NCBI RefSeq assembly: GCF_014199525.1
Contig: NZ_JACHNU010000001.1
Coordinates: forward strand, 62,001-126,000
Length of the DNA stretch: 64,000 bases
From: Conexibacter arvalis
Lineage (GTDB): Bacteria > Actinomycetota > Thermoleophilia > Solirubrobacterales > Solirubrobacteraceae
Direction: 5' to 3'
Part shown: positions 1-8,814 of the stretch, piece after piece
How positions within the stretch are numbered: the first letter of the stretch is position 1
How the letters are laid out: every line of letters starts with the position of its first letter
Position numbers and translations under genes: made by a program
Notes under the pieces: generated by a model
Databases searched by the model: none
Told to the model about the DNA's origin: nothing
What the model saw: the letters and a program-made list of their open reading frames with translations, nothing else

Positions 1-2
1 GG

Positions 3-251
3 GCCGACGTCACGGCGGTGGACGTCTCGCTGCTGATCGAGCAGATGAGCCGATCGCCGCTGATCGAGCAGCTGGCGCAGCAAGGTCGCGACGACCTGCG
101 CGACGCCGCCGCCCACGCCCGCCGGCGCCTCGTCGCGATCGTCCTCGACGGACTGCGCGAGCCCGCCGCCACCCCGCTGCCCGGCCCGCGCCCAGCCGAA
201 CGGCTGCTGACAGCGCGCTGGGAGATGGTCGAGTACCGCCCCGCGCGCTGA
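3..251 (+). CDS. C-terminal part of a TetR-like regulator (5' truncated)
   Basis: The frame is open from the first bases of the window, so the gene starts upstream; the GTG at 18 is probably internal. The visible 82 residues are mostly amphipathic helix (LLIEQMSRSPLIEQL, then an Arg/Ala-rich helix ending LVAIVLDGLREP) followed by a short Pro-rich tail. This resembles the ligand-binding C-terminal helices of TetR regulators, but no DNA-binding domain is visible, so the family call is weak. A strong hairpin follows the stop at 297-326. It could equally be the end of another helical protein. Confidence 0.4.
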   Translation, partial: ADVTAVDVSLLIEQMSRSPLIEQLAQQGRDDLRDAAAHARRRLVAIVLDGLREPAATPLPGPRPAERLLTARWEMVEYRPAR

Positions 252-296
252 GCCCAGCGCCCGCGACGACACTCCACCTCACAGCGACGCGGGGCT

Positions 297-326
297 GACG
301 GCCGCGAGCGGACGCTCGCGGCCGTC
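297..326. terminator. Perfect 14-bp hairpin, bidirectional terminator
   Basis: The arms GACGGCCGCGAGCG and CGCTCGCGGCCGTC are exactly complementary around a 2-nt GA loop. The hairpin lies between the rightward reading frame ending at 251 and the leftward coding relic ending at 342, where a shared terminator is expected. There is no U-tract, which is normal in high-GC actinobacteria. Confidence 0.7.
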
Positions 327-341
327 GTCCTGCCCGTCGGC

Positions 342-530
342 CTATCTGCCTTCGTAGCCGAAGAGCTCGCCGCCTCTGGTCACGACGACGCCGCCGGGGC
401 CGCGGGCGTCACCGTCCTCGGTGATCGTCAGTCTGCCCTGCGCGCCCTCGAACGTTCTCATCGCGGCGAGCGCTCTCCGCACCTCGCCGTGGTCGGTCGT
501 GCCGGGCACGCCCCCTCGCAGGTGAGCCGA
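342..530 (-). pseudogene. Orphan C-terminal fragment of an ABC substrate-binding protein
   Basis: On the minus strand a frame ending in TAG at 342-344 encodes a tail containing ALAAMRTFEGAQGRLTI, then TEDGDARGP and a C-terminus GELFGYEGR. The pattern F-E-G-x-x-G-x-(L/I)-x-(I/F)-x-x-x-G-D is the usual C-terminal end of branched-chain amino acid/amide-type binding proteins (Peripla_BP_6). The frame continues upstream only to about 565, then hits a stop, and nothing recognisable precedes it; the fragment also abuts the promoter of the dehydrogenase at 666. It is best read as the remnant of a gene lost by deletion. The family assignment rests on about 45 residues, so it is tentative. Confidence 0.4.
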
Positions 531-577
531 GGCCCGCGCCGGGCATGCCGCCCGCTCCGTTGACCGTCTTCAGCGTG

Positions 578-592
578 GTCCATATGATGAAA
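578..592. promoter_or_regulatory. Candidate IclR operator (divergent half-site)
   Basis: GTCCA-TATGA-TGAAA keeps the right half TGAAA of the TTTCA-N5-TGAAA box and degenerates on the left. The core CATATGATGAAAC matches CATATGGTGAAAC at the iclR start in 12 of 13 bases. It lies 74 bases upstream of the dehydrogenase at 666; a further TTTTGAAA follows at 606-613. Confidence 0.5.
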
Positions 593-665
593 CTCGCAAG
601 CAGTATTTTGAAAGCGAGCTCCAGGCTGACGGTGGCGTCCAGCCTGGGCGGCAAGGAGGCGATCG

Positions 666-1487
666 ATGCGGATGGCGACGGAGCGCGCGGCACTGGTGAC
701 GGGCGGAGCGTCGGGGATCGGGCTCGAGACGGCGCGCAGGCTGGTCGCGGACCGCCTCCGCGTCGCGCTGCTCGACCTGCCCGGCGACAGGCTCGACGCG
801 GCCGCCGCCGAGCTGACCGCGGCCGCGCGCGCGCACGAGCCGTCGGCGGCGCCGGTCGTCGCCGTCGCCGCCGACGTCCGCCGGCCGGCCGCGGTCGCTG
901 CCGCGGTGGGCGACGCGATCGACGCGCTCGGCGGGCTCGACACGCTCGTGGTCTGCGCCGGCGTGATCCACATCAAGCCGCTGGCCGACGTCAGCGAGGA
1001 CGACTGGGACCGCACGCTCGACGTCAATCTCAAGGGCGCCTTCCTCTGCTGCCAGGCGGCGGCGCCGGCGCTGACGGCCAGCGGACGCGGGCGGATCGTG
1101 ATGATCAGCTCCGACGCCGGCCGCCGCGGCGTGCCGCTCCTGCACGCCTACTCCGCCTCGAAGTTCGGCCTCGTCGGCCTGACGCAGTCGCTCGCGGGCG
1201 AGCTCGCGCCGCACGTCACCGTCAACGCGATCTGCCCCGTCAGCACGCCCGGCACGGAGATGGGCCGGCAGGTGATGGCGTTCAAGACGGCCGCCACGGA
1301 GCGCAGCGAGCAGGAGGTGCTCGACGACATCGCGCGCCAGTTCCCGCTCGCGCGTGCCGGGACGGAGGCCGACGTCGCCGACGCGGTGCGCTTCTTCGTC
1401 TCCGACGCCGCGAGCTTCGTGACCGGCGTCGCGCTCGACGTCGACGGCGGCGCGGGCCTCAACGCGATGCCGGGAGCGCAGGCATGA
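666..1487 (+). CDS. SDR-family dehydrogenase, probable sugar (L-fucose-type) dehydrogenase
   Basis: This is a 273-residue classical short-chain dehydrogenase. The N-terminal nucleotide motif TGGASGIG lies at residues 12-19, followed by an NAG-like CAG at about 97, an active-site serine in MISSD near 148 and YSASK at 162-166. The start is chosen from AAGGAGG six bases upstream of ATG 666. It overlaps the following lactonase-like gene by ATGA. In oxidative sugar pathways an SDR makes a sugar lactone that a lactonase opens, and this pairing plus the IclR-type box upstream suggests oxidation of an aldose such as L-fucose. The substrate is inferred from neighbours only. Confidence 0.75.
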   Translation: MRMATERAALVTGGASGIGLETARRLVADRLRVALLDLPGDRLDAAAAELTAAARAHEPSAAPVVAVAADVRRPAAVAAAVGDAIDALGGLDTLVVCAGVIHIKPLADVSEDDWDRTLDVNLKGAFLCCQAAAPALTASGRGRIVMISSDAGRRGVPLLHAYSASKFGLVGLTQSLAGELAPHVTVNAICPVSTPGTEMGRQVMAFKTAATERSEQEVLDDIARQFPLARAGTEADVADAVRFFVSDAASFVTGVALDVDGGAGLNAMPGAQA

Positions 1488-2366
1488 CCCGAGCCGACCG
1501 GCCGCCGTTCACCGACACGCACGTCCACTTCTTCGACATGACGCACCCGCGACTGCGCTTCGACTGGCTGCCGCCGGGCGGCGATCCCGCCGAGACCGCC
1601 GTGCTCGGCGAGTACGGCGCGGTCCGCTCGGAGCGCTACTGGGCCGACGACTACGTCGGCGAGACGCGGCTGCACGACGTCGCCCGCGTGATCCACGTGC
1701 AGTGCGCGATCGGCAGCGAGGACCCGGCCGAGGAGACCCGCTGGCTGCAGGCCTTCCACGACCGCCTCGGCATCCCCCACGCCGCGATCGGCTACGCCGA
1801 CCTCGCCGACCCGGAGGTCGGCGCGCTGCTCGAGCGCCACCGCGCGTACCCGATCTTCCGCGGCATCCGCGACCTGCGCGAGGACGACTACCTCACCGAC
1901 CCGCAGTGGGAGCAGGGCTTCGCGCTCCTGGGCGAGCACGGTCTCGTCTGCTGCGACGCGCCGGCGCTCGAGCAGGCCGGCGCCGCCGCGGCGATCGCCG
2001 CCCGCCATCCCGGCGTCACCTACTGCGTCGACCACGCGCTGATGCCCCTCCGACGCGACGCGGCCTACTTCGCGCAGTGGCGCGACGGCCTGCGCACGCT
2101 CGCGCAGGTGCCGAGCACGGTCGTCAAGATCTCAGGGCTGGGCCAGGTCGACCACCGCTGGACGGTCGACTCGCTGCGCCCGTGGGTGCTCGCGTGCGTC
2201 GAGGAGTTCGGCGTCGAGCGCGCGTTCTTCGGCAGCAACTGGCCGGTCGACCGCCTCTACAGCGGCTTCGGCGACCTGCTCGACGCCTACGCCGAGATCG
2301 TCGCCGACTTCACCCCCGGCGAGCGGGCCGCCCTCTTCGGCGGCACCGCCAACCGGGTCTTCGGCA

Positions 2367-2374
<8 letters not shown>
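1484..2374 (+). CDS. Amidohydrolase-2 family lactonase (L-fuconolactonase-like)
   Basis: This is a 296-residue TIM-barrel amidohydrolase. The N-terminal TDTHVHFFD gives the metal-binding HxH (His13, His15), conserved histidines recur mid-protein (VDHALMP), and the late SNWPVDRL supplies the catalytic Asp region. The family includes L-fuconolactonase, L-rhamnono-lactonase and 2-pyrone-4,6-dicarboxylate lactonase. ATG overlaps the dehydrogenase stop (ATGA), so the two are translationally coupled. Its 3' end overlaps the convergent ABC ATPase by 8 bp. The likely role is opening the lactone made by the preceding enzyme; the exact sugar is not determined. Confidence 0.75.
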
Positions 2375-3167
<793 letters not shown>

Positions 3168-4232
3168 CTACTTCACCACCTTCAGCGCAGCCCGCCGGCG
3201 CGCCTCGTCGAGGATGATCGCGATCAGCAGCGCCCCGCCGACGACGACCGGCTGCCAGAAGCTGGAGACGTCCTGCAGGACCAGTCCGTTGGCGATGATG
3301 CCCAGCAGCAGCAGGCCGACCAGCGTGCCGACGACCGTGCCGCGACCGCCCTCCAGCGCCGTGCCGCCGATGATCACCGCGGCGAGGATCGTCAGCAGGT
3401 CGTTCTGCCCGGCCGCCTGGAACGGCGCGACCGAGCCCGACGACGCGCAGACGACGACGCCGGCGACGCCGGCCGCGAGCCCCGCGGCGACGTAGACGAG
3501 CGTCTTGACGCGCGTGACCGGCACGCCCGAGAGCCGCGCTGCGTCCGCGTCGCCGCCGATCGCGAAGACGTGCACGCCGAAGCGCGTGAAGCGCAGGATG
3601 CAGAAGGCGACGAGGAAGGTCCCCAGCATGATCAGCGTCGGCGTCGGCACGTTGCCGATCAGCCGCGAGGTGCCGATCTCGCGGAAGGCCTCGTTGTCGA
3701 TCACGAGCGCGTCGCCCTCGGTCAGCACGAACGCCAGCCCGGTGAAGAGGAAGTTGGTCCCGAGCGTGACGATGAACGGATTGAGGTTGCCGACCGCGAT
3801 CAGCAGCCCGTTGAGCAGGCCGATCGCGCCGCCGGCGGCGACGCCCAGCAGGACCGCCGGCACGACCGGCACGCCGGCCGACAGCGTCGCCTGCGCGACG
3901 ATCCCGGCCATGATGAAGATCACGACCGGCGAGAGGTCGATGCCGCCGCTGATCACGACGATCGTCGCGAACGCCGCCGCGATCCCGACGACGGCCATCG
4001 CCGACGTGATGTTGAGCAGGTTGCGCTCGCTGAAGAAGTACTCGTTGGCGAACGTCAGGTACAGGAACAGCAGCAGCGTCACGAACGGCAGCGCGTAGTG
4101 CGGCCGCAACAGCACGCCGCGCACGCGCGCGGCGGTGCTCTCTCTGCCGTCGCCGAGGTTGACGGTCCCGACCGAGGCGGCCGCCGCGCGGGCGGCTCTC
4201 CCGGTCGTCTGCTCGGTGGTCTCGGTCGGCAC
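3168..4232 (-). CDS. Sugar ABC transporter permease (RbsC-like)
   Basis: This is a 354-residue BPD_transp_2 permease with about eight to ten hydrophobic helices, starting with LPFVTLLLFLYLTF near residue 50. The family's glycine-rich signatures LNPFIVTLGT and GGTALEGGRGT are present. The GTG at 4232 is chosen because it lies three bases after the binding-protein stop; the first 45 residues are a polar cytoplasmic lead. It sits between its binding protein and ATPase. It forms the membrane channel for the sugar importer of this cluster. Confidence 0.88.
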   Translation of the reverse strand: MPTETTEQTTGRAARAAAASVGTVNLGDGRESTAARVRGVLLRPHYALPFVTLLLFLYLTFANEYFFSERNLLNITSAMAVVGIAAAFATIVVISGGIDLSPVVIFIMAGIVAQATLSAGVPVVPAVLLGVAAGGAIGLLNGLLIAVGNLNPFIVTLGTNFLFTGLAFVLTEGDALVIDNEAFREIGTSRLIGNVPTPTLIMLGTFLVAFCILRFTRFGVHVFAIGGDADAARLSGVPVTRVKTLVYVAAGLAAGVAGVVVCASSGSVAPFQAAGQNDLLTILAAVIIGGTALEGGRGTVVGTLVGLLLLGIIANGLVLQDVSSFWQPVVVGGALLIAIILDEARRRAALKVVK

Positions 4233-4234
4233 GG

Positions 4235-5401
4235 CTAACCGCCCGGGTAGTAGTCGTCGATCGTGTCCCTCGTCAGCTGCACCAGCTCGGTGCCGAGGAA
4301 CGACGGCACGGCGTTGCCGGCCATCAGGTCCTGGAGCATCGGGATCGCGTACTCGCCGAATCTCTCGCCGAAGAACGCGACCGACATGTCCTGGGTGCCG
4401 GCGCGCACGCTGCGGCGCGACGACTCGTCGTCGGCGCCGGCGGCCGTCAGCGTGTCGGCGTCGGCGAGGTCGCTCTCGCCGATCGCGCGGATCATCTCCT
4501 GCATCCGGATCGAGTCGATCGCGGTGAACGCGACGTGTCTGTACTGCGGGTGCGCGGTCAGCCAGTCGGTCACTCTCTTGTAGCCCGACTGGGACTCCGA
4601 CTGCTTGCAGACGATGTCGTGGACGTCCCCGGGCGCCAGTCCGAAGTCGCTGTCGGCGACCGCTCTCTTGACGGTCTCGAACATCGCGTTGACCGACGGC
4701 CCGTTGTCGGGGTCGGTGCACTGCACCAGCGCCGTCTCGCGCGGAGACCAGCCGCGCTCTCTCGCGCTCGTCGCGACGAACTCGCCGATCTCGGTGCCGA
4801 CGTCGGGCCAGTGGTTGCCCATCGCGGGCCGGCCCTCGATCGCGACGTAGAGCTGGATCGACGGCATGCAGCCCTCGCCCTCGACGATGTCGTGGAAGCC
4901 GGGCAGGAGGCTGACGTCGAGGTTGGCCTGGATCAGGCCCCTGTTGCGCTTGACGATCGCCGAGTTGGCGGCGTTGTTGGGCTCCGTTCGCGACGGATAT
5001 CTGAGGTTGTAGACGTCGAGCTCCATGCCGGCCTCCTTGGCGACGCGCTCGATGCTTCTCGAGTTGTCGATCCCGAAGGGGTCGGTGTTGCCGTAGTGCA
5101 TGTAGCCGATCTTCGCGTCGCCGCCGGTGACCTCGCGGACGTCGGCCCTGTACTCGGACGGATGGTCCTCGGCGACCTCGAAGCCGCAGCTGGCGTTGTT
5201 CCAGCGGTACCAGGGCGCGACCGCGGCGCCGACCTTGGCGCTCGACAGCACTCTCGTGCCAAGCTCGAGCCCTGTTCCGTAGTCGCCGGCAGACGCGGCC
5301 TCGCCGCCGCCTCCGTCGTCGCCGCCGCTGCTGCCGCACGCGCCCAGCCCAAGGGCGGCGGCGCAGAGCGCGATCGACGCGAACTTCGATTGACGCACCA
5401 T
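4235..5401 (-). CDS. Sugar-binding lipoprotein of ABC importer (RbsB/Peripla_BP_4 type)
   Basis: This is a 388-residue lipoprotein. A short basic N-terminus and hydrophobic stretch end in LGLGACG, so Cys22 is the lipidated residue, followed by a Gly/Ser/Asp linker. The body resembles periplasmic-binding proteins of the sugar class. AGGAGG lies just upstream of ATG 5401. It is the first gene of the importer operon, and a perfect ATTTCA-N5-TGAAAT palindrome stands 75 bases upstream, so IclR control is likely. The ligand is probably the aldose handled by the enzymes of this cluster. Confidence 0.85.
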   Translation of the reverse strand: MVRQSKFASIALCAAALGLGACGSSGGDDGGGGEAASAGDYGTGLELGTRVLSSAKVGAAVAPWYRWNNASCGFEVAEDHPSEYRADVREVTGGDAKIGYMHYGNTDPFGIDNSRSIERVAKEAGMELDVYNLRYPSRTEPNNAANSAIVKRNRGLIQANLDVSLLPGFHDIVEGEGCMPSIQLYVAIEGRPAMGNHWPDVGTEIGEFVATSARERGWSPRETALVQCTDPDNGPSVNAMFETVKRAVADSDFGLAPGDVHDIVCKQSESQSGYKRVTDWLTAHPQYRHVAFTAIDSIRMQEMIRAIGESDLADADTLTAAGADDESSRRSVRAGTQDMSVAFFGERFGEYAIPMLQDLMAGNAVPSFLGTELVQLTRDTIDDYYPGG

Positions 5402-5475
5402 GCCTCCTGAGGTCGCCCGAGCCGCTGGCCCGGATCTCGGATCCGGTGGGCGCCGCCCCGCGCCGACACCGCTTC

Positions 5476-5492
5476 ATTTCACGATCTGAAAT
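5476..5492. promoter_or_regulatory. Perfect IclR-type palindrome upstream of importer operon
   Basis: ATTTCA-CGATC-TGAAAT is an exact inverted repeat with a 5-bp spacer. It lies 75 bp upstream of the binding-protein start. It is the best copy of a motif that recurs at 578, 6427, 11080 and 12005. A partial second copy (ATTCCGAAAT) follows at 5502-5511. Confidence 0.7.
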
Positions 5493-5622
5493 CTCCTCCA
5501 GATTCCGAAATCAAGCTAACCGAGGGCGCGGGGCCTGTCAAGGCGCGCGGGCGCGGCGCGGCCGAGCGCCGCTGGACACCGTGCGGTGCGATGCGGCGGG
5601 CGGGCGGCGGTCGGCGCCCGGC

Positions 5623-5660
5623 CCGGTCGCTCGTTCAGGCGCCGGTCGCTCGTTCAGGCG
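5623..5660. repeat. 19-bp exact tandem duplication over the iclR stop codon
   Basis: CCGGTCGCTCGTTCAGGCG occurs twice back to back (5623-5641 and 5642-5660). Each copy contains the TCA that reads as the iclR TGA stop, so the duplication added a second stop context downstream without changing the protein. Confidence 0.9.
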
Positions 5661-6433
5661 CCGGTGGCGAGGTCGCCGGCGGCGACCTGCGCGACGACGT
5701 CGAGCAGCTGCTCGGTCAGCTCGGCGCGCCGCTTCTTGAAGCGGTCCGTCGGCACCGAGACGCCGTAGGCGGCGATGATGAGGTCGCTCTGCAGCAGCGG
5801 CGCCGCGACGCAGGAGACGCCGAGCGCGTACTCCTCCAGGTCCATGCCGTAGCCGCGCCGGCGGATCCGTCTGAGCTCGGCCTCCAGCGCGTCGGGCTCG
5901 ACGATCGTGTTCGGCGTCAGCGCCGTCAGCGGATGGCTGCGCAGGTACGCCTGGCGGACCTCCGGCCAGGCGTACGCGAGCAGCACCTTCCCGTTGGCGC
6001 GGGCGTGACCGTCGGCGTAGGGGCCGCTGGCGACCTCGGCGACGCGCACGATGTGGCTGCTCTCCACGGAGGCCAGCACGCGGATGTCGTACTCGCCCCA
6101 GTCGGCCAGGTAGACGGTCTCGCCGGTGCGCCGCGCCAGCTCGCGCAGCCCGGCGAGCAGCCCCTCGGAGACCGACTTGCCGCGCAGATAGGCCTGCGCG
6201 AGGATCGCCGCGTTGCGACCGAGCACGTAGCGGCGGCGGGCGTCCTTGGTCAGCAGGCCCTCGTCGACCAGCGTGTTGACCAGGTGGTAGGCCGTCGGCA
6301 GCGCCAGCCCGCGCGCCTCGGCGATCTCCTTCGCCGTCGCGCCGTGCGCCTGCTGGGCGACCCACAGCAGCAGCTGCGAGGCGCGCGCGACGGACTGGAT
6401 CCGAGTGCCTTCGCCCTCCCCACCGTTCTTCAT
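5654..6433 (-). CDS. IclR-family transcriptional regulator
   Basis: This is a 259-residue regulator of typical IclR length. The N-terminal winged helix-turn-helix spans about residues 8-65 (VARASQLLLWVAQ, ATAKEIAEARGLALPTAYHLVNTL), followed by the effector domain with ILAQAYLRG and GVSCVAAPLL motifs. ATG 6433 is chosen because it gives the full HTH with no excess lead. A copy of the cluster-wide box overlaps this very start codon, which suggests autorepression. It sits between the importer operon and the catabolic operon and probably senses a sugar acid or keto-acid intermediate. Confidence 0.88.
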   Translation of the reverse strand: MKNGGEGEGTRIQSVARASQLLLWVAQQAHGATAKEIAEARGLALPTAYHLVNTLVDEGLLTKDARRRYVLGRNAAILAQAYLRGKSVSEGLLAGLRELARRTGETVYLADWGEYDIRVLASVESSHIVRVAEVASGPYADGHARANGKVLLAYAWPEVRQAYLRSHPLTALTPNTIVEPDALEAELRRIRRRGYGMDLEEYALGVSCVAAPLLQSDLIIAAYGVSVPTDRFKKRRAELTEQLLDVVAQVAAGDLATGA

Positions 6434-6443
6434 ATGGTGAAAC
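6427..6443. promoter_or_regulatory. IclR operator overlapping the iclR start codon
   Basis: TCTTCA-TATGG-TGAAAC differs from the TTTCA-N5-TGAAA core at one position. It covers the ATG of iclR (6433-6431), a position suited to blocking its own initiation. Confidence 0.6.
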
Positions 6444-6495
6444 GATACATCGCCATCGTGGATCGCCGCGCCACCGCATCGGGGCCGGACTGCGG

Positions 6496-6921
6496 TCAAG
6501 CCCCGCTGAGCCGTTCGGTCGGTTGGCCGGTGATCTCCGCGATCAGGTCGAAGTCCTTGTCCTGATGCAGGAGGGTCAGACCAGCGCGCTCGGCGATCGC
6601 TGCGATGAGCAGGTCGGGCACCGACGGCGCACGATGTTGGCCGCGGTCGGCGAGCAACCCGAGGACCTCGACGGCACGATCCTCCGAAGCGGGCGCCATG
6701 TACTCGACGGGCATCGACGCGACGGGCGGCTGGCGCAGCCCCGCGCGAAGATCGTCGGCGTCTCGCGCCGAGTAGCCGACTTCGAGCAACGTGACCGTGG
6801 CGATGCGCACCAGCCCCCGCTCGATCCGACCGGCCCACGACTCGCTGTCCGGGCTGCGTCCCAGCCGCACCAGCGCGGACTTGTCGATCAACCAGCCCGG
6901 CGGCTCGGTCGTCTCGCTCAC
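6496..6921 (-). CDS. vapC: VapC-type PIN-domain toxin
   Basis: This is a 141-residue PIN-domain ribonuclease. The acidic residues of the active site are visible: [10 protein letters not shown] (Asp near 13), TLLEVGYS (Glu near 47), [10 protein letters not shown] and [13 protein letters not shown] 6921 overlaps the antitoxin stop as GTGA, the normal VapBC coupling. VapC toxins cleave specific RNAs and are neutralised by the adjacent VapB. The pair lies within the same-strand run between the sugar-acid dehydratase and iclR, so it interrupts an otherwise catabolic cluster. Confidence 0.88.
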   Translation of the reverse strand: MSETTEPPGWLIDKSALVRLGRSPDSESWAGRIERGLVRIATVTLLEVGYSARDADDLRAGLRQPPVASMPVEYMAPASEDRAVEVLGLLADRGQHRAPSVPDLLIAAIAERAGLTLLHQDKDFDLIAEITGQPTERLSGA

Positions 6922-7139
6922 GACCAGGCTCTGCGCATGACGTCCGGGTCGTCGAGATCGGAGAAGCGAGCGGCGAACCGCCGCAGATCGTCTGACGTCA
7001 CCGGCGCCGACGGACGGGACGCCACCTGATGGAGGCGTCGCCGCAAATACTCAGTCCGCGAGAGCCTGAGCGCCGCGGCGAGCGCGTCGATCCGCGCGAG
7101 GTCCTCCGCGGGCACGTCCCGAATCAGCACGTCTGGCAT
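6918..7139 (-). CDS. vapB: VapB-type antitoxin
   Basis: This 73-residue protein has an N-terminal strand DVLIRDVP and the helices [25 protein letters not shown] of a ribbon-helix-helix DNA-binding fold. Its acidic C-terminus ([13 protein letters not shown]) would wrap the toxin. ATG 7139 lies 16 bases inside the 3' end of the upstream dehydratase gene on the same strand, and the stop overlaps vapC by four bases. Transcription from the catabolic operon could therefore feed the toxin-antitoxin pair. Confidence 0.82.
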   Translation of the reverse strand: MPDVLIRDVPAEDLARIDALAAALRLSRTEYLRRRLHQVASRPSAPVTSDDLRRFAARFSDLDDPDVMRRAWS

Positions 7140-8311
7140 GCGCCCGAGGATATCAGGCGATATCTCCGTCGCCCGAGCGCGAAGCGACCCAGCGCGGCCT
7201 CCTCGATCTCGACCCCGAGCCCCGGCGCGTCGCGCAGCGCCAGCAGGCCGTCGCGCTGCACCCATGGGTCGGCCACGACGTCGTGCTGCATCGGCGACGG
7301 GTGCGGCTTGAAGTCGAGCGTGTCGCCGTGCTCGGAGAGCGCCAGCACGTGCAGGCTGGCGGCCGTGTTGAGCGCGCCGCTCCAGCTGTGCATCGAGTAC
7401 CTGATGCCGGCCGCCTCGACCTGGCGCACGACCTCGCGGCAGCCGGTCAGGCCGAGGCAGCGCCCGGGGTCCAGCTGCAGCACGTCGACCCCGCCGGAGG
7501 CGATCACGTGGCGGTAGGACTCCGGCCCCCACTCGTCCTCGCCGGTGCCGACCGGCGTCACCGTCGCGGCGCGCAGGCGCCGGTGCAGCTCCAGCTCGGC
7601 CGGATGCAGCGGCTGCTCGACCCAGCGCAGGTCGAACTGCTCCCACTCGCGCAGGCGCCGCTGCGCCGTCTGCAGGTCCCAGACGCGCTGCGCGCCGGGC
7701 ACGTCGACGACGAGCGACAGCTCGTCCCCGATCACCCCCCGCACCTCCGTCAGGTAGCGCAGGTCGCGCGCGCGGTCGGTGCCGAAGACCGAGTCGAGCG
7801 TCATGCCCCAACCGGCCTTCACGATCCGGTAGCCCTGGTCGCGCATCGACTGGAACTCCGCGAGCGTCCAGTCGAGGTCGTCCATGTCGAAGATGATCGA
7901 CCCCATCGCGGGCAGCTCCCGCCGCAGCCGGCCGCCCAGCAGCGACGCGACCGGCTGGCCCAGCAGCTTGCCCTTCAGATCCCAGAGCGCCATGTCGATC
8001 GCGCTGATCGCGAAGGCCGCGATCCCCTCCACGCCGAACCAATACGCGTGTCTGCACATCGCGTGCCAGTGCGCCTCGACCTCGGTCGCGTCGCCGCCGA
8101 TCACCAGCGGCGCGAACGCCTGCTCCACGAGCAGCCGTGTCGCCAGCGTCGCCGGGGGCAGCTGCGAGATCGCCTCGCCCCAGCCGACCGCGCCGGTGTC
8201 GGTCTCGATCCGCACGAGCGTGACGCAGCGCTCGGCGCCGCGGTAGTGCGGCTCGGCGTAGACGAGCGGGAACGCCTCGACGCGCGCGACGACGTGCTCC
8301 GGCGCGCTCAT
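7124..8311 (-). CDS. Enolase-superfamily sugar-acid dehydratase (mandelate racemase type)
   Basis: This is a 395-residue two-domain enolase-superfamily enzyme. It shows the catalytic Lys165 (IVKAGWG), metal ligands Asp203, Glu232 (VEQPL) and Glu258 (GTGEDEWG), and the Asp281/His308 pair (LQLDPG, SMHSW) of the mandelate-racemase subgroup. Members include L-fuconate, L-rhamnonate and galactonate dehydratases, which make 2-keto-3-deoxy sugar acids. ATG 8311 overlaps the VOC gene stop (ATGA). The last 16 bases overlap the vapB start, and the C-terminus SSGACQTC looks like toxin-antitoxin junction sequence rather than family sequence. It probably acts third in the pathway after dehydrogenase and lactonase. 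Confidence 0.82.
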   Translation of the reverse strand: MSAPEHVVARVEAFPLVYAEPHYRGAERCVTLVRIETDTGAVGWGEAISQLPPATLATRLLVEQAFAPLVIGGDATEVEAHWHAMCRHAYWFGVEGIAAFAISAIDMALWDLKGKLLGQPVASLLGGRLRRELPAMGSIIFDMDDLDWTLAEFQSMRDQGYRIVKAGWGMTLDSVFGTDRARDLRYLTEVRGVIGDELSLVVDVPGAQRVWDLQTAQRRLREWEQFDLRWVEQPLHPAELELHRRLRAATVTPVGTGEDEWGPESYRHVIASGGVDVLQLDPGRCLGLTGCREVVRQVEAAGIRYSMHSWSGALNTAASLHVLALSEHGDTLDFKPHPSPMQHDVVADPWVQRDGLLALRDAPGLGVEIEEAALGRFALGRRRYRLISSGACQTC

Positions 8312-8778
8312 GCCGCCGCCTCCGCGAACGCCGGGCCGCCCGGCGGCAGCTGCACCAGCTCGACCGTGATCCCGTCCGGATCGCGCAGATAGCAGATGTA
8401 GCCGCCCTCGTAGGGCCCCCATTCGACCCGCACCGGCTCCGGGGAGCGGAACTCAGCGCGGCCGCGCAGCCGCGCGTAGTCGGCCGCGAGGTCCTCCGTG
8501 ATCAGGCAGAGGTGCCCGTTGCCGACGGTGAACGTCTCCATCGAGCCCGTCTGCGGCGGCGGGTCGAGGTACTGGATCAGCTCCAGGAACGTGCCCGGCA
8601 GCGGCAGCACGGCGACGTCGATCCGGCAGCCGGGGTAGCCGACGATCCGCCCCAGGTACGGCCGCTCCCAGATCTTGCGCACTGTCGGCTCGGTGCCGAG
8701 CAGCTCGCCGTACCAGGCGATCGAGCGGTCGAGGTCTGAGACCGTGAAGCCGACGTGGTCGAGACCGGTGAAGTGCAT
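8308..8778 (-). CDS. VOC-superfamily (glyoxalase/bleomycin-resistance fold) enzyme
   Basis: This is a 156-residue vicinal-oxygen-chelate protein with the paired beta-alpha-beta repeats: LDHVGFTVSDLDRSIAWYGELLG at the N-terminus and YICYLRDPDGITVELVQ at the C-terminus. Candidate metal ligands are His8, a mid-protein HLCLITED histidine and the Glu of VELVQ. VOC enzymes include epimerases, lyases, hydrolases and dioxygenases. It is translationally coupled to the dehydratase. In this cluster it could process the keto-deoxy acid, but its reaction cannot be read from sequence. Confidence 0.75.
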   Translation of the reverse strand: MHFTGLDHVGFTVSDLDRSIAWYGELLGTEPTVRKIWERPYLGRIVGYPGCRIDVAVLPLPGTFLELIQYLDPPPQTGSMETFTVGNGHLCLITEDLAADYARLRGRAEFRSPEPVRVEWGPYEGGYICYLRDPDGITVELVQLPPGGPAFAEAAA

Positions 8779-8814
8779 GCGCCTCTTCTCTCGTGAACGA
8801 AAACGGCGGCGGCG

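Noticed and set aside
545-1500. Long rightward frame from 545 that runs through the SDR in another frame into the lactonase
   Set aside because: The first 310 codons are an Arg/Ala-rich shadow of the SDR; the real lactonase starts at ATG 1484.
3168-5477. Single 769-residue gene covering permease and upstream region
   Set aside because: The N-terminal half is a shadow of the binding protein; a GTG at 4232 right after the binding-protein stop gives a normal permease.
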